This document shows, one piece after another, positions 24,504 through 34,678 of a stretch of 64,000 nucleotides of DNA. The notes under the pieces are model-generated. The model made no database searches. It was not told where the DNA came from and worked only from the letters and a program-made list of their open reading frames with translations. Made by a program: the position numbers and the translations under genes. The DNA is from Paralvinella palmiformis (taxonomy: Eukaryota; Annelida; Polychaeta; Terebellida; Alvinellidae), in the NCBI GenBank assembly GCA_025642065.1, contig JAODUP010000414.1:85001-149000 (forward strand), in the 5' to 3' direction. How positions within the stretch are numbered: the stretch's first letter is position 1; each line of letters starts with the position of its first letter.

Positions 24504-24667
24504 AATGTGTTGTTTTATTGTGTTTGTCTATTTAATGTTGATCTGAAATAAATAAATTGATGATGATGATGAGGATGATGAGGATGATGAAGTCATCTAA
24601 CATGTGTGTGTTTGACTAAGTAAGTGATTGAGTATGTGGAATTTCGGTGTGATTATCTCTTCCCATA

Positions 24668-24699
<32 letters not shown>

Positions 24700-24984
24700 C
24701 GCTTCTTAGTCTATTTCATAACGATCCCCCAGCCCTAGCTAATCCCATAATCCCCCCCCCCTCACCCCGTCATGTGTAAAAACTGTTCCCATTCCGCCAG
24801 CCATCTGTAAAATATCCAAATACTACGAATCCCTTAGCAAATAGCGACTGTCATCGAGTCAGCCATATTTACCACGTCACACCCTATTGTAAATAATAAT
24901 AATAAGAACAAAGACATAAGGCAACAACGAAATATCCTCCCTGCCTCGACGTGGCACAATAAACCAGGGATACTTTATTATTTC
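24498..24984 (+). repeat. Duplicated segment, copy B
   Basis: Partner of 21621-22010 in the same orientation. Extra sequence here (CTGTCTGTCTG at 24670-24696 and about 60 bp near 24815-24880) explains the greater length; the long (AAT)n of copy A is only a few units here. Confidence 0.75.
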
Positions 24985-25649
24985 TGAGACTCAATTTATA
25001 GATATTATTATAGTTATAGTTTTATAAGACCAAGGTTTTTTTTAAATATTTAGTTTAACTGGCCCGCCATACCTAGATCACGTGAAAACGGAATAATAAA
25101 AAAATGTATACGTTATCATATTTTAGGTTATTATATCCGCCGAGGGAATTCCGTACCACTCATTTATTTTCCAGAATAAATGACCGATCTGGCTGGTCTC
25201 GGTAATGCCACTCGCGAGTACGCTAACTCATCGATAAATGAACGTTCATCGTTGGTAGCGGAGGGGGGGGGGGCGCGCGGGATGACTGAACGTTCAAATC
25301 CGTCCCAGCATTGTATGACCTCCGCATACAAATGGCGTTGAAAACCTCGACGAAACGTTCCTTTGCGCAGTATTAAAAGCTGGCACTAAAACCACCATAA
25401 AGATGTTAATAACCGTTGAAAACAGCGAGAGATTTATTCTAGACACGCCTGACCCGAGTTCTCAGATCAGATATTTGTCTTTGACAATATTAATTTAAGT
25501 TAATAATATGTGTCTCATTCAATGTTAATGTTTCTAGTCAAAATGTGTACCTTATAATTATATTAGGATTTCTTTTCTCTATATTACTAGTGTTTATTTA
25601 TTGATATCTGGTTAGTAAGTTCGCAGATTTTTTTGGTTATTTTGTAGGC

Positions 25650-25683
<34 letters not shown>

Positions 25684-25688
25684 TTAAA
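24985..25688. other. Unassigned DNA
   Basis: GATCACGTGAAAAC near 25077, a poly-G run at 25262-25273 and an AT run at 25650-25680. No gene seen. Confidence 0.5.
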
Positions 25689-25707
25689 GTTAATCTATAT
25701 AATCAGG

Positions 25708-25747
<40 letters not shown>

Positions 25748-25854
25748 CCTGAAATTTTCAGGTATTCTGTATTAAATCTCAGTTAGCAATAGACGTATTA
25801 CCTGAACATTTCAGGTAATATACATATTACCTGATTATACAATTTAACTGTAAC
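25689..25854. mobile_element. MITE-like palindromic element with (AT)n expansion
   Basis: Ends are GTTAATCTATATAATCAGGT and ATTACCTGATTATAC...TTAACTGTAAC, imperfect inverted repeats of each other. Internal TTACCTGAACATTTCAGGTA and TTACCTGAAATTTTCAGG words repeat the theme. An AT array has grown inside at 25711-25745. No transposase is encoded. Confidence 0.8.
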
Positions 25855-26069
25855 ACGCACACACACACAGACGACAATTTACACAATAATACATTCTTTG
25901 AAGTATGTCGATGCAATTTTAATTTAAAAAAAATTATGGGTATTTAAACAAAATTCCTGTATAACATTTGGACAAATTACAATAAAATCATTATTTCCGT
26001 CTCCTGCCAACATTTGGTGAAATTCCGCTCATTATTTTAGATATGAAGGAAGTAAGGACTAGACTTCGA

Positions 26070-26101
<32 letters not shown>

Positions 26102-26137
26102 AGAATGTATACACGTCATTTATTTGGATGTTTCAGA

Positions 26138-26300
26138 CGTCTCTATGGCCTAGCTAGTGGTGTCGGTGGACATAGATATCAGCCATCTGGTTTCGAACAC
26201 CGGTCGGGCCTGGCTCTGTCTGAGGCATGTTTCATCCTTCACTTCGTCTTATAACCTTTGGGTGTCAGTCGGTCCGGTCCCATTTGGCCGTAAAACAGCA
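26138..26300 (+). mobile_element. SINE-A variant-head subfamily, old copy
   Basis: The head reads CTATGGCCTAGCTAGTGGTG with box B TGGTTTCGAACACCGG, different from the main head but shared with 33011-33182. The body is recognisable as GTTTCATCCTTCACTTCGTC...CCCATTTGGCCGTAAAACA, with the segment between CCCATTT and GGCCGTAAAACA lost. Confidence 0.7.
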
Positions 26301-26650
26301 ACAAAGCAAAACATATCGAAGGTCATAGGGTCACATACACGACTGGCGAACTCAATCGAGCAGTTAATGTGTGAAATATGTTTAATTGTAAATACGACAA
26401 CTTTAATACGACACTAGCTGGGAATAAATATAGGACGTTAAAGATAATTAGTTACGTAACCCCGGAAGTAGGGCACGAATATTTGTACAAATAGTAAATA
26501 GTATGACCACAGTACAGGTAGTCATGGCAACGGTAGAGAATTTGGGGATAGAGAGAAGCCTCTAGTTTGACATAAATGTAATAACAGGAATTATTAAAAT
26601 TTTAATTTATTCACGATATATTTATAAATATATGATGGTTTTCTCCCGTT
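26301..26650. other. Unassigned DNA
   Basis: CCCGGAAGTAGG near 26462 and GTCATGGCAACGG near 26523 are the only motif-like words. No gene. Confidence 0.5.
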
Positions 26651-26802
26651 TGTTGAGTAATTGTTTATCACTCCTTCGCCATAACTCACCAATGAGCGGC
26701 AAGGGAAGATGGAGCCGAAATACCCTGACGGTGGTCACTGCCAGAAGTGTATTACGTCCTCAGGGGATCTTTAACTCCCCCCCCCCTTTAAATTAATTCA
26801 GC
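26651..26802 (+). repeat. Interspersed repeat C, copy 2
   Basis: Second copy of the repeat at 20897-21046, matching best over AAGATGGAGCCGAAATACCC and TTACGTCCTCAGGG. It ends in a poly-C tract and AATTAATTCAG, similar to the AATAATTCAG end of copy 1. Confidence 0.75.
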
Positions 26803-26956
26803 TGAGACGGCAGCGCCATTTAACGTGGTCAGCCACCCACGATGTGGTGAGCCGAGAAATTAATCCCCCGGAAAGGTTTCGACCTATTGATGGGATCGAA
26901 CAAGATGGTGATAAGGTATCGTCGTGTTTGTTTAGCCATGCGGATCATGACAGAAA

Positions 26957-27157
26957 TGATGATGATGATGATGATTGATGTTTTACCGCCACGTTTGAGC
27001 AAGCACAAGGGTAGGCTAAATGGGCCGAGCGACCTCCAAAGGTAATGAAGCGAAGTCAAAGATGAAACACCCTTCAGATATGCCGACGCCGAGATTCGAA
27101 CTCGGGCGGTAGTGATATGTGGTCCAGCGCGCTACCAATTAGACCACGGAGACGCCC
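26957..27157 (-). mobile_element. SINE-A, near full length
   Basis: Minus strand with a (GATGAT)n tail at the left and the head end GGAGACGCCC at the right. It sits immediately before the recognisable LINE coding remnant, so it may have inserted into or at the edge of that LINE. Confidence 0.95.
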
Positions 27158-27815
27158 TGGCGGCTCATACCAGCATGAATGATATAAATGAATTCGTACA
27201 ATCGTTTGATATTAACAACGCGTTTAACGTTCGCAATATCGATGTTAATACAATAAGGTCGCACTTGAATAAGCTGAAGCGTAATAAGGTCACTGGGTTA
27301 TGAAAATTGACTGTGCAATATTGTGCCATTTCGTCTCCCCTCTGGGTCAATCCGAATGTTATAATATGCTCATTTCCACATTCCCTGAAGCATACACAAA
27401 TACGTACCGTTTATGAAAAGGGGATGGCAATCAAGATGTATGTAACATTAGACCCGTCATGTCCGGTATGTCCAAGATAGTTCAAACGTAAATGAGGAAT
27501 TAGATGTACGAGTCTTTCGATGACATGTTCAGCCCATTCACATCTGGATTTAGACCAGAACGTGTCTGAGAAACTGTTGTTATGCGCAACAAGATTGTTA
27601 ATATTAAACAATCTCCAGATGAAGGCACTACTGTTTGTGTATTGTTAATGGATTTATCGCAAGCTTTTGATTGTATACCATACAAATTATTTATAGCGAA
27701 ACTTCGTTCGTATGGACTATCTATGTCTGTTTGTGAACTAATGTTTAGCTACTATTGTAACCGGAAACAACGAATGTAATTGGGCAACACTATTAGTGAA
27801 TGGCAATGTTTATAT

Positions 27816-28160
27816 GTTACAGTTAATCTGTATAATCAGATAATAGGTATATTACCTGACATTTTCAGGTAATCCGTATTAAATCTCAGTTATCGATACG
27901 CGTATTACCTGAACATTTCAGGTAATATACATATTACCTGATTAGACAGATTAACTGTAACGGACGCCTCCGTGGTCTAGCGGTAGCGTGCTGGACCACA
28001 GATCACTACCACACGTGTTCGAATCCCGGCGTGGGCATATCTGAAGGTTGTTTCGTTTTTCACTTCGTCTCATTTGCTTTGGAGGTCGCTCGGCCCATTT
28101 AGCCTACCCTGTGCACAAAAGTGGCCGTAAAACATCAATCATCATCAGATTAACTGTAAC
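27816..28160. mobile_element. MITE-like element with about 30-bp inverted termini, inserted in the LINE and split by a SINE
   Basis: The left end GTTACAGTTAATCTGTATAA and its continuation ATCAGATAATA are nearly the exact complement of the right end, which finishes AGATTAACTGTAAC. The element proper is 27816-27961; its last 14 bases are repeated at 28147-28160 because a SINE inserted there. Internal TTACCTGAACATTTCAGGTA is itself palindromic. It is non-coding and interrupts the LINE just after the NTISEWQ-type sequence. Confidence 0.85.
27962..28146 (+). mobile_element. SINE-A, full length, perfect target-site duplication
   Basis: Plus strand. It has A box GTGGTCTAGCGGTAGCGTG, B box GTTCGAATCCCGG, the conserved body and an AATCATCATC tail. 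The 14 bp direct repeats AGATTAACTGTAAC flank it exactly (27948-27961 and 28147-28160) and lie within the MITE terminus, fixing the order of insertion. Confidence 0.97.
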
Positions 28161-28347
28161 ATCTATAATAGGACTACAATCATATAACCTATTTTCCAAT
28201 GATATCCTATTTATTACATAGAGATAATGATATAATTATGCAAATGATAAAACTTTGGTACGGGATATATAGTTATTATTCAATTAAAGAAAACCTATGA
28301 CATAATGTAAACAATGTTACTTCCGGTTTGAAGCCAATCGTATGAAG

Positions 28348-28512
28348 GGGGTAATGGTTGGTGTTTTACGGCCACCTTTGTGCACACGGCAGGCTAAATG
28401 GGGCGAGTCAAAGAAGAAACATTCTTCAGATATGCCCACGCCGAAATTCGATCACGGGTGGTAGTGGTCTGTGGTCGAACCCACTACCGCTAGACCAGCG
28501 ATGCGCCCCCAG
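28348..28512 (-). mobile_element. SINE-A inserted in the LINE
   Basis: Minus strand, with a deletion of about 25 bp in the body (GGGGCGAGTCAAAGAAG joins two blocks). Flanking TCGTATGAAG (28338-28347) and TCGTAAGAAG (28513-28522) are a target-site duplication with one mismatch. The LINE reading resumes directly after it. Confidence 0.9.
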
Positions 28513-29110
28513 TCGTAAGAAGATTGAGAAATCTCAATATAATATTATTGTCTTTAGTAAACGTGATCATGTTGATAATTTCATTATCAGAGATAACGTA
28601 ATTATACTTGAAAGTAATGTTAAAATATTACGATTACATTTAGATGATAAATTAAATTTTAATTAACGTGTATCCAAGTTTTCTACCAAAGCCGGTAAGC
28701 AAGCACAGGTTCTATCTAGATTAAATAGAGTTCTTAATGAATCAAAGAAAATGTTGTTGGACAGTAGTTTTGTGGAAAATACATTTAAGTTTGAAAAACA
28801 TCCAAAAAGACTCTGAAATGCATCGCTTTGGATTTTAAAAGTTCTTGTGGCAAATTGTCGGCTCAGTGCAATAAGCGACCATTGTATATAGTAAACATTT
28901 AAGGGTTTATTGAAGTGGTATATAAAATTGTTAATCAATCGTGTCTGAGTTACTTGAATAATTGTATTAAATCAAGGAACACAAGTTTTAGTCTTAGATA
29001 TGAAAGGATCATCAAGTATGAAACATGGCCTCTCTCCAACGAAATAAACTAAAAAATGGTTTTATAAAGTAGAAAAAACATTGAATATTTTAAAGAATGT
29101 TTGACCATCA

Positions 29111-29131
29111 ATGTGATTTATGTGAATAACG

Positions 29132-29179
<48 letters not shown>

Positions 29180-30126
29180 CATGAATCTATTTATACTGTG
29201 TTTTAATCAACATATTCGGAATAATGCCTGCGCATGTCATATTTCAGGTAAATTGTAAACTCTATTAATTATATATACGAGACTACCTATCCATCAAGAG
29301 TAATGTAGCCCCACCTTCTAGAGTGTATGACAACTCACCGATGTTGTGGTAAGAAGGTCATCCACGTCCAGCTTGCTCTTTCTCGCTCATCCTCTTCTCA
29401 CAAACAATATTTGTCATATAATACGGGATTGGGTCCGCAGAGTGTAGTCCGGGGAAGTGTGACACGTGGGTGTCATCCTGATGCGATCGAGCGACGGATC
29501 CAACATCAATTTGTCTTGGTCACCTGCAACTATGGACGTAGGAAATATTTCAACATCCCCATTTTAAGGGTACAAGTTTTAACATAATATTTATCCAGTG
29601 TATATGTAAAGAGACTGTTATATATTAATTTATCGTTTGTGTATATTGTCAGCTCGTCATTTTTTGTTCATCTTAACTTGTTTTATCTTTGACATATTTA
29701 CATCGATTGAATAATGCTAGTCACCGATGTTATTTGTTTACATTTTATCGACTACAAATAAACACTAGTCACTTTTACAGTTTGGTGACTATTCGTGCCA
29801 ACATGTTGACGTTGAATTTTCGACATTCGTATATAATTGCATTCGTCCAATTTAATTATTCAAATCGCGCGCATGCACATACCACCACCACCACCATTCT
29901 CAGAAGAAAGTTCATTGAAGTAAGTAAGATCCAGAATGCAAACACATCAGTAATAGAAACTTGCCACCTTTCAATGTCAATGGTTTAATTTGTTTACATT
30001 TAACACAACGTTTTAGCAACCATTTACGCTGTCATATAGCAAGGTCATCGGAAAAACTTAGAAATAGTTGAGTTTGTTTCCGGAGTTGTTTTTTTTCCGT
30101 CTTTTTCCGTTTGTCAATGTTTATAC
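29111..30126. other. Unassigned non-coding DNA
   Basis: AT run at 29137-29176, (CCA)n at 29881-29893, otherwise AT-rich. Short open frames (29327-29587, 29689-29988) match no domain I know. Confidence 0.5.
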
Positions 30127-30261
30127 TTCCGCGATCTAGTCGGTAGAGCGTAGGACATATCTGAAGGCTGTTTCATCTTTGATTTCGCTCCATTACCTTT
30201 GGAGGTCGCTCGGCCCATTTAGCCTATCATGTGCACAAAAGTGGCCGTAAAACATCAATCA
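30127..30261 (+). mobile_element. SINE-A lacking box B
   Basis: Head GCGATCTAGTCGGTAGAGCG is followed directly by GACATATCTGAAGG, so the segment that should hold the box-B promoter is deleted. The body and AAACATCAATCA tail remain. Such a copy should not be transcribable by Pol III. Confidence 0.9.
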
Positions 30262-30699
30262 AAGAGGTGTGCGTCATCACGAAGTCATCCAACCCATTTT
30301 CACGCAGTGTCAGAGATATATAATAAAGTTTTATTTCCTGTATTCGTGAAGGACATATTGTGTGTTGGTTGTAAATGATCGCCGTTTTTACACACGTAAT
30401 ACGAGATTTCTTATCGGGGATATTTTAGGCAAGAAATATCCCCAGAATCCTAATTTTAATTTAAACATAAAGCGCGCACAACTAGACGGAAGAAGCAAAC
30501 AGGCTGTTAAAGTAAACAGAAATTGATCGATGACGATAAATAATCAATTTTAATTGGTTGATGGCAAATATCATGCGCGAAAAGGTGAAACTTAGGTGTC
30601 TTCGCTTTCGCATCTCTGTGCGTGTGCGCGCGCGTATGTGTGCACAAAATTCCCACACACTGTTTATCACTCACTATATTAACGACAACGCGTTGCTGG
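30262..30699. other. Unassigned DNA
   Basis: AT-rich. GTGCGTGTGCGCGCGCGTATG lies near 30617-30637. No gene. Confidence 0.5.
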
Positions 30700-31200
30700 G
30701 GTTGAGGCAAAACGGATGTTCCGACGTAATAATGGACTTCCGGTCGGCGTTCTCAGTAATTTCGGAATATCCGGAAACGACTTTTAAGCCTATAACCAAA
30801 ATCCGACATAAGACTTTCGAAATACATGCGCATCACACGACCGGCGCAAGTCACGTAGTCTGGCGTATCGGCAACTTCCGGTCCACGTGTACGCTATTGT
30901 CCAGCCTCCCTTAATGACGGCGACATTCGGCTAATATCGCACAACATAATCCGTTACTAAATGGGCCACTTCCGGTTTATCGTTGACGTGTAGCGGGCTG
31001 TTTGCGCGGCGTGACGTATCGGGTCGAAGTCACGTGACCGATCCGTACCCGGATGGAGAACCTCTCGTCGCCCTAAGCGGCCAGAATCAACACCACGTGC
31101 TCGCGTCATATAGACTTCCCCGACAGATGGCGATCGATTCCTCTCCTGCGCGACGAATGCCCTTGCGCAGTGGCGATGTGGACGGCGCCGCCTAGCGAGA
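30700..31200. promoter_or_regulatory. CpG-rich block with three ACTTCCGGT sites
   Basis: ACTTCCGGT occurs near 30736, 30880 and 30968. GTCACGTGACCG lies near 31030, CCACGTGCTCGCG near 31093 and GCGCCGCCTAGCG near 31184. An open frame at 30558-30914 has no recognisable domain. Looks like a promoter-type region; the target gene is unknown. Confidence 0.35.
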
Positions 31201-31983
31201 TTACCTCATCGACGGTGGTGTTGGTCTCGAGTGGGCAGGTTCTCGGTTCGAAGCCATAAAAAGGCCCACTTGGAGTTTCCACACCCGCACCCCCACAATT
31301 GGCTGACGGAGCCGTTAATCGAAGCCAGATTGGGCGATGATGAGGGTAATAGATGTGTTAGGTCGCAAAAGTGGACAGATGAAAACAGTATGCTCCCATG
31401 TGCGTCGAATTTTATCACCAGCGTGTAGAGAGATCCGTATGCCATCCTAATAGTTCGTTGTTTAGTCACAATCGATTATGTTTACTGGATTGTGCACTTT
31501 GACCTTCTCTGACGGGACAATGTTGTCCATAATTTTCCCATGATCATCATCATCATCACCTTCGTCGTACTGAGTTCAGTCGTTTAGCCATCTTGGTACT
31601 AGAGTCGAGTAGCGTATCCATACGGAAATAAAACCCACAAACGCAGGTGAGAACCGGATTCGAAACCGGAACTCGGGGTTTTGCAGCGAAGTACGATGAC
31701 TGCTGCGCAATTGGAACGTCCTCCAGCCGTCCTTGGAGCGCGGGGTGGGGGTGAATGTGGGTAGGACAATGATTGAAAAACTTGTCACTTACCAAAACAG
31801 ACCATAAAACACGCATACAACACACCATGAAACACATCACACAAAATACCAAACAACACACCAAACAACACACCATGCAAAGAGGTCGGGGGGGAGGGTG
31901 ATGTAATCTTTGTAAAACTAAGGTGAAGAATGTTTGCTGTTAATAATTTAATTGATACATACATCGCGCACACACAAACACAC

Positions 31984-31984
<1 letters not shown>
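31201..31984. other. Unassigned DNA
   Basis: No gene recognised. An ACACAC-rich degenerate repeat (AACACACCAAACAACACACC type) covers 31800-31875. GGTTCTCGGTTCGAAGCC near 31240 is a lone B-box-like word. Confidence 0.45.
31640..31725 (-). repeat. tRNA-like fragment
   Basis: On the minus strand a GGTTTCGAATCCGGTTC B-box-like element follows GCGCAGCAGTCATCGTACTTC. Likely an old SINE head; it does not fold convincingly as a tRNA by eye. Confidence 0.35.
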
Positions 31985-32040
<56 letters not shown>

Positions 32041-32171
32041 AACGGATGTTTCATCTTGACTTCGGCTTCGGTTACCTTGATCGCTCAAACACCCAAATCA
32101 ACCCATCAATTGAGGTACAAGGTGAGCTTTTAAAACATCAATTATTGCAATTTTATTGATACATACATCGC

Positions 32172-32244
<73 letters not shown>

Positions 32245-32305
32245 CCAAAGTTGCAGTACCTCCAGGTTGTGGGTTCGAATCCGAGTTGGTAAATCGTTAA
32301 CATTG
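31985..32305. repeat. (AT)n, (AC)n, (AT)n and a B-box fragment
   Basis: AT run 31985-32036, a CA run at 32174-32208, then AT to about 32241. GTGGGTTCGAATCCGAG at 32267-32284 is a tRNA-like B box with upstream head remnants. Confidence 0.75.
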
Positions 32306-32399
32306 CTCTTAATCAATCTATGTTATATTGATAACATCAAGGCACAATTAGTAATCAATATATTGAGTGTTTTATTGATAGCCGTATAAATTAGCTGTA

Positions 32400-32520
32400 A
32401 TTTCAAATGGCATGAGTTCTGTCTCCCCCCTCCCACTCTTTATCACTCTTTCTTACCCCTCTCTCTATCTCACTCTCTTTCTCACCTCTCTCTCTCTCTC
32501 TTTCATTCTCTCTCACTCAA

Positions 32521-32557
<37 letters not shown>

Positions 32558-32566
32558 CTCTCTATA

Positions 32567-32620
<54 letters not shown>
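32400..32620. repeat. Pyrimidine tract, (CA)n and (AT)n
   Basis: TCTC-rich sequence from 32420, a CA run at 32522-32553, and AT dinucleotides at 32573-32620. Confidence 0.95.
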
Positions 32621-32624
<4 letters not shown>

Positions 32625-33010
32625 CCATTTTGTCAAATAGCAAATTACGGCTACTCGGTTAAACAACTCGTATTAATATTCACGATTTTTACTCCGGAAA
32701 TGTATACATTGTCAACAGCATCAGTAGTCTATACATTAACCGACTTAGATACACCAAAGAGAACATCAATACATAACACAGAGATTGGTGATTATCTAAA
32801 TCTCTCTTAACGCCTATATACACTCAGTCGATGGTTGAACAGTTGACGAAGTGACGTCATAGACTGATGTGTTTACAATGTAAACACATCAGTCAACTGT
32901 AAACTTTACATCAGTATTGATCGTAATTTGTGTCTTATATAATTGAAATATTATTAATTTGATACTTTGATCTTTTAGACTTGTTTTTTTTTTTTGGGGG
33001 GGGGGGGTTG
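32621..33010. other. Unassigned DNA
   Basis: No gene. Contains the palindrome below and poly-T/poly-G at 32985-33007. Confidence 0.5.
32840..32900. repeat. Near-perfect palindrome, nested inverted repeats
   Basis: GACTGATGTGTTTACA (32862-32877) and its exact complement (32879-32894) are separated by one base. An outer pair ACAGTTGAC (32840) / GTCAACTGT (32892) extends the structure, with GTGACGTCAT between. It could form a cruciform or hairpin. Confidence 0.85.
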
Positions 33011-33182
33011 TCATCTAGATGGCCTAACTGGTAGTGCGGTTGGCCACAGATCTAGAGCACATGGGTTCAAACCACGGCCAGGCTATGTTAGAAGGGTGTT
33101 TCATCTTTCACTTCGACTCACTACCTTCGGAGCTCGCTCTGCCCATTTAGCCTACCGTGTGCACAAAGGTGGACCACAAATC
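33011..33182 (+). mobile_element. SINE-A variant-head subfamily, plus-strand half of an inverted pair
   Basis: Head GATGGCCTAACTGGTAGTGC with box B GGGTTCAAACCACGG, then the normal body (GTTTCATCTTTCACTTCG, CCCATTTAGCCTACCG, GTGCACAAAGGTGG). It ends at the tail where a second copy begins in reverse, giving a tail-to-tail pair. Confidence 0.85.
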
Positions 33183-33344
33183 ACGGCCACTTTTGTGCAA
33201 ATGGTAGGCTAAATGGCCCGAGAGACCTCCAAAGGTAATGAAGCGAACCAAAAGATGAAACACCATTCAGATAGGCCCATGCCGAGATTCGAACTCAGGT
33301 GGTAGTTTTCTGTGGTCCACCACGCATTTATACCAGATAGCGCC

Positions 33345-33345
<1 letters not shown>
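33183..33345 (-). mobile_element. SINE-A, minus-strand half of the inverted pair
   Basis: Starts at the body end (GGCCACTTTTGTGCAAATGG) without an ATC tail and finishes at a head with GATAGCGCCC. Head type is the common one, so the two halves belong to different subfamilies and were joined by insertion or rearrangement. Confidence 0.9.
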
Positions 33346-33401
<56 letters not shown>

Positions 33402-33444
33402 AAATACTATATTCTGTGGTCCAACCGCTAGACCACAGAAGCGC

Positions 33445-33485
<41 letters not shown>

Positions 33486-33560
33486 ATATATATTTTTTGT
33501 AAATACTAAATATACCTGCCCAGTATAATATTATTATATATATATATATATTATATTTTG
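33346..33560. repeat. (AT)n arrays with a duplicated SINE-head fragment
   Basis: The unit 'SINE head end GCGCCCAT + AT array + TTGTAAATACTA' occurs twice (33338-33411 and 33440-33510). The second copy is preceded by a 38 bp SINE head piece (33411-33448: TTCTGTGGTCCAACCGCTAG). This looks like a local tandem duplication that included the SINE 5' end. Confidence 0.7.
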
Positions 33561-33788
33561 AACAATAATTTATTGCAAATCTTAAATATAGACCATCTTC
33601 GCTGGTACCACGCATCATCGCATATACTAAAGGAATAGTTTAGTGGCGCCCTCTTCAATTAAGAGTGAACGTCATTGGCCTGAAAGAACACTAGACCGAA
33701 TACGGCCGTCGATTTTATGGCAAACAGGTCCCAACTTCCGGTCGTGGAAAAAAGGAAAGCAGACTGTTAAAAAATCTGGTTTATAAAC

Positions 33789-33866
33789 GTGGTGAATTAT
33801 TGTTGTGTCGATGGTTGCATAAGCCGTGGGCGTGGAAGTAATACGAAAGCAATATCTGTTTCATCG
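33789..33866 (+). CDS. Possible THAP-type zinc-finger first exon (no ATG)
   Basis: Twenty-six codons giving VVNYCCVDGCISRGRG and a short tail, ended by a strong donor TCG|GTAAGT in phase 0. The C-x4-C pair right at the N-terminus, preceded by V-N-Y, is how many THAP domains (C2CH zinc-binding DNA-binding domains of chromatin factors and P-element-like transposases) begin, usually as M-V/P-x-x-C. Here GTG stands where ATG would be expected and an in-frame TAA lies at 33768, so the start is non-AUG, lost, or the match is chance. ACTTCCGGT sits 50 bp upstream. The downstream C-x2-H pair and the AVPTF-like motif were not found, so this is a weak call: a decayed gene or transposon remnant is as likely as a live gene. 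Confidence 0.3.
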
Positions 33867-34361
33867 GTAAGTATAAGAAACACGTTTAAAATAGATGTTA
33901 AAGCGTTTATTGGCGAGAAATTAAGCTGAACTATTATTATATTTAGTCTATTCGACAACCCCCGGCCCGTCTCTGGCGTTTGATGCCAAATAAACTAGAT
34001 CTACGGACTTACATAAAACGACATTTACATATTTCATGGCATATAACAGGACAGGAATAATACAGATTGTCTGCACACACAAAATTATAATGCACACATC
34101 ACAATAAATGTCCGTATTCGTAGGTTCAAAACTCGAAGCGTAGTCGCTTCAACGTTGCTTTTGCCCCTACCGGAAGTCGGCGCTGTTTTGGTCATGGCGG
34201 CCCAATCAAACACCACCGAGTGCTCCCTCTAGTTTTCTTTTAGGTCAACGATGTGAACGTAATCACTTTTATCTGGCGTCCTCCTTCTTAGTGTATCACT
34301 AAAATGTTATACAACGTTATTTACAAATTCTGGGAAACGGAAGGGTCCGTGACAGGAGGTA

Positions 34362-34403
<42 letters not shown>

Positions 34404-34440
34404 CTAGATATGATAGACAGTTAGATATATAGATAAATAG
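33867..34440. other. Unassigned DNA
   Basis: ACCGGAAGTCGG near 34169 with GTCATGGCGGCCC near 34191 resembles a small promoter. A CA run lies at 34372-34400. No exon recognised. Confidence 0.4.
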
Positions 34441-34610
34441 ATAAATACCCTCTTCAAAAAGGTTTTTGAGGGTTCTTTGGCCGTTCTAAGTTTATGGATA
34501 GGGTTCTTTGGACACCCAAGGGTTCTTCGGGGCTAACGAGGAGCAAATGGGTTAAAAAAGGGTTCTTCTTGAGATCTTTTCTCTTGCAAGGGGTCTTTCA
34601 ACCATTGAGT
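34441..34610 (+). repeat. GGGTTCTTTGG degenerate repeat
   Basis: Six or so words of GGGTTCTTTGG/GGGTTCTTCGG/GGGGTCTTTC spaced 20-45 bp apart. The pattern resembles a dispersed repeat of unknown class. Confidence 0.55.
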
Positions 34611-34633
34611 AAAAATAAAACCACCAGTTCAAT

Positions 34634-34678
<45 letters not shown>

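Larger units (their letters stand above)
27158..29110 (+). pseudogene. Broken non-LTR retrotransposon (LINE) reverse transcriptase
   Basis: A decayed LINE ORF2-like gene in three coding blocks. Block 1 (27158-27815) gives RT N-terminal sequence: a KLKRNKVTGL word, then TVYEKGDGNQDVCNIRPV, then VLLMDLSQAFDCIPYKLF (27645-27700) and NRKQRM, with a stop directly after KVTGL and others before the SPF.SGFRP block. Block 2 (28161-28337) includes YANDKTLV (from 28237) in place of the catalytic Y-A-D-D box, then FEANRMK. Block 3 (28513-29110) gives NIIVFSKRDH, DDKLNFN and VLSRLNRVLNES, the usual C-terminal LINE region. Stops, frame changes and the D-to-N change in the metal-binding box show it is dead. 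Insertions at 27816, 27962 and 28348 split it. Clade (CR1/L2/Rex1-like) is a guess; the 5' part and endonuclease are absent. Confidence 0.9.
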
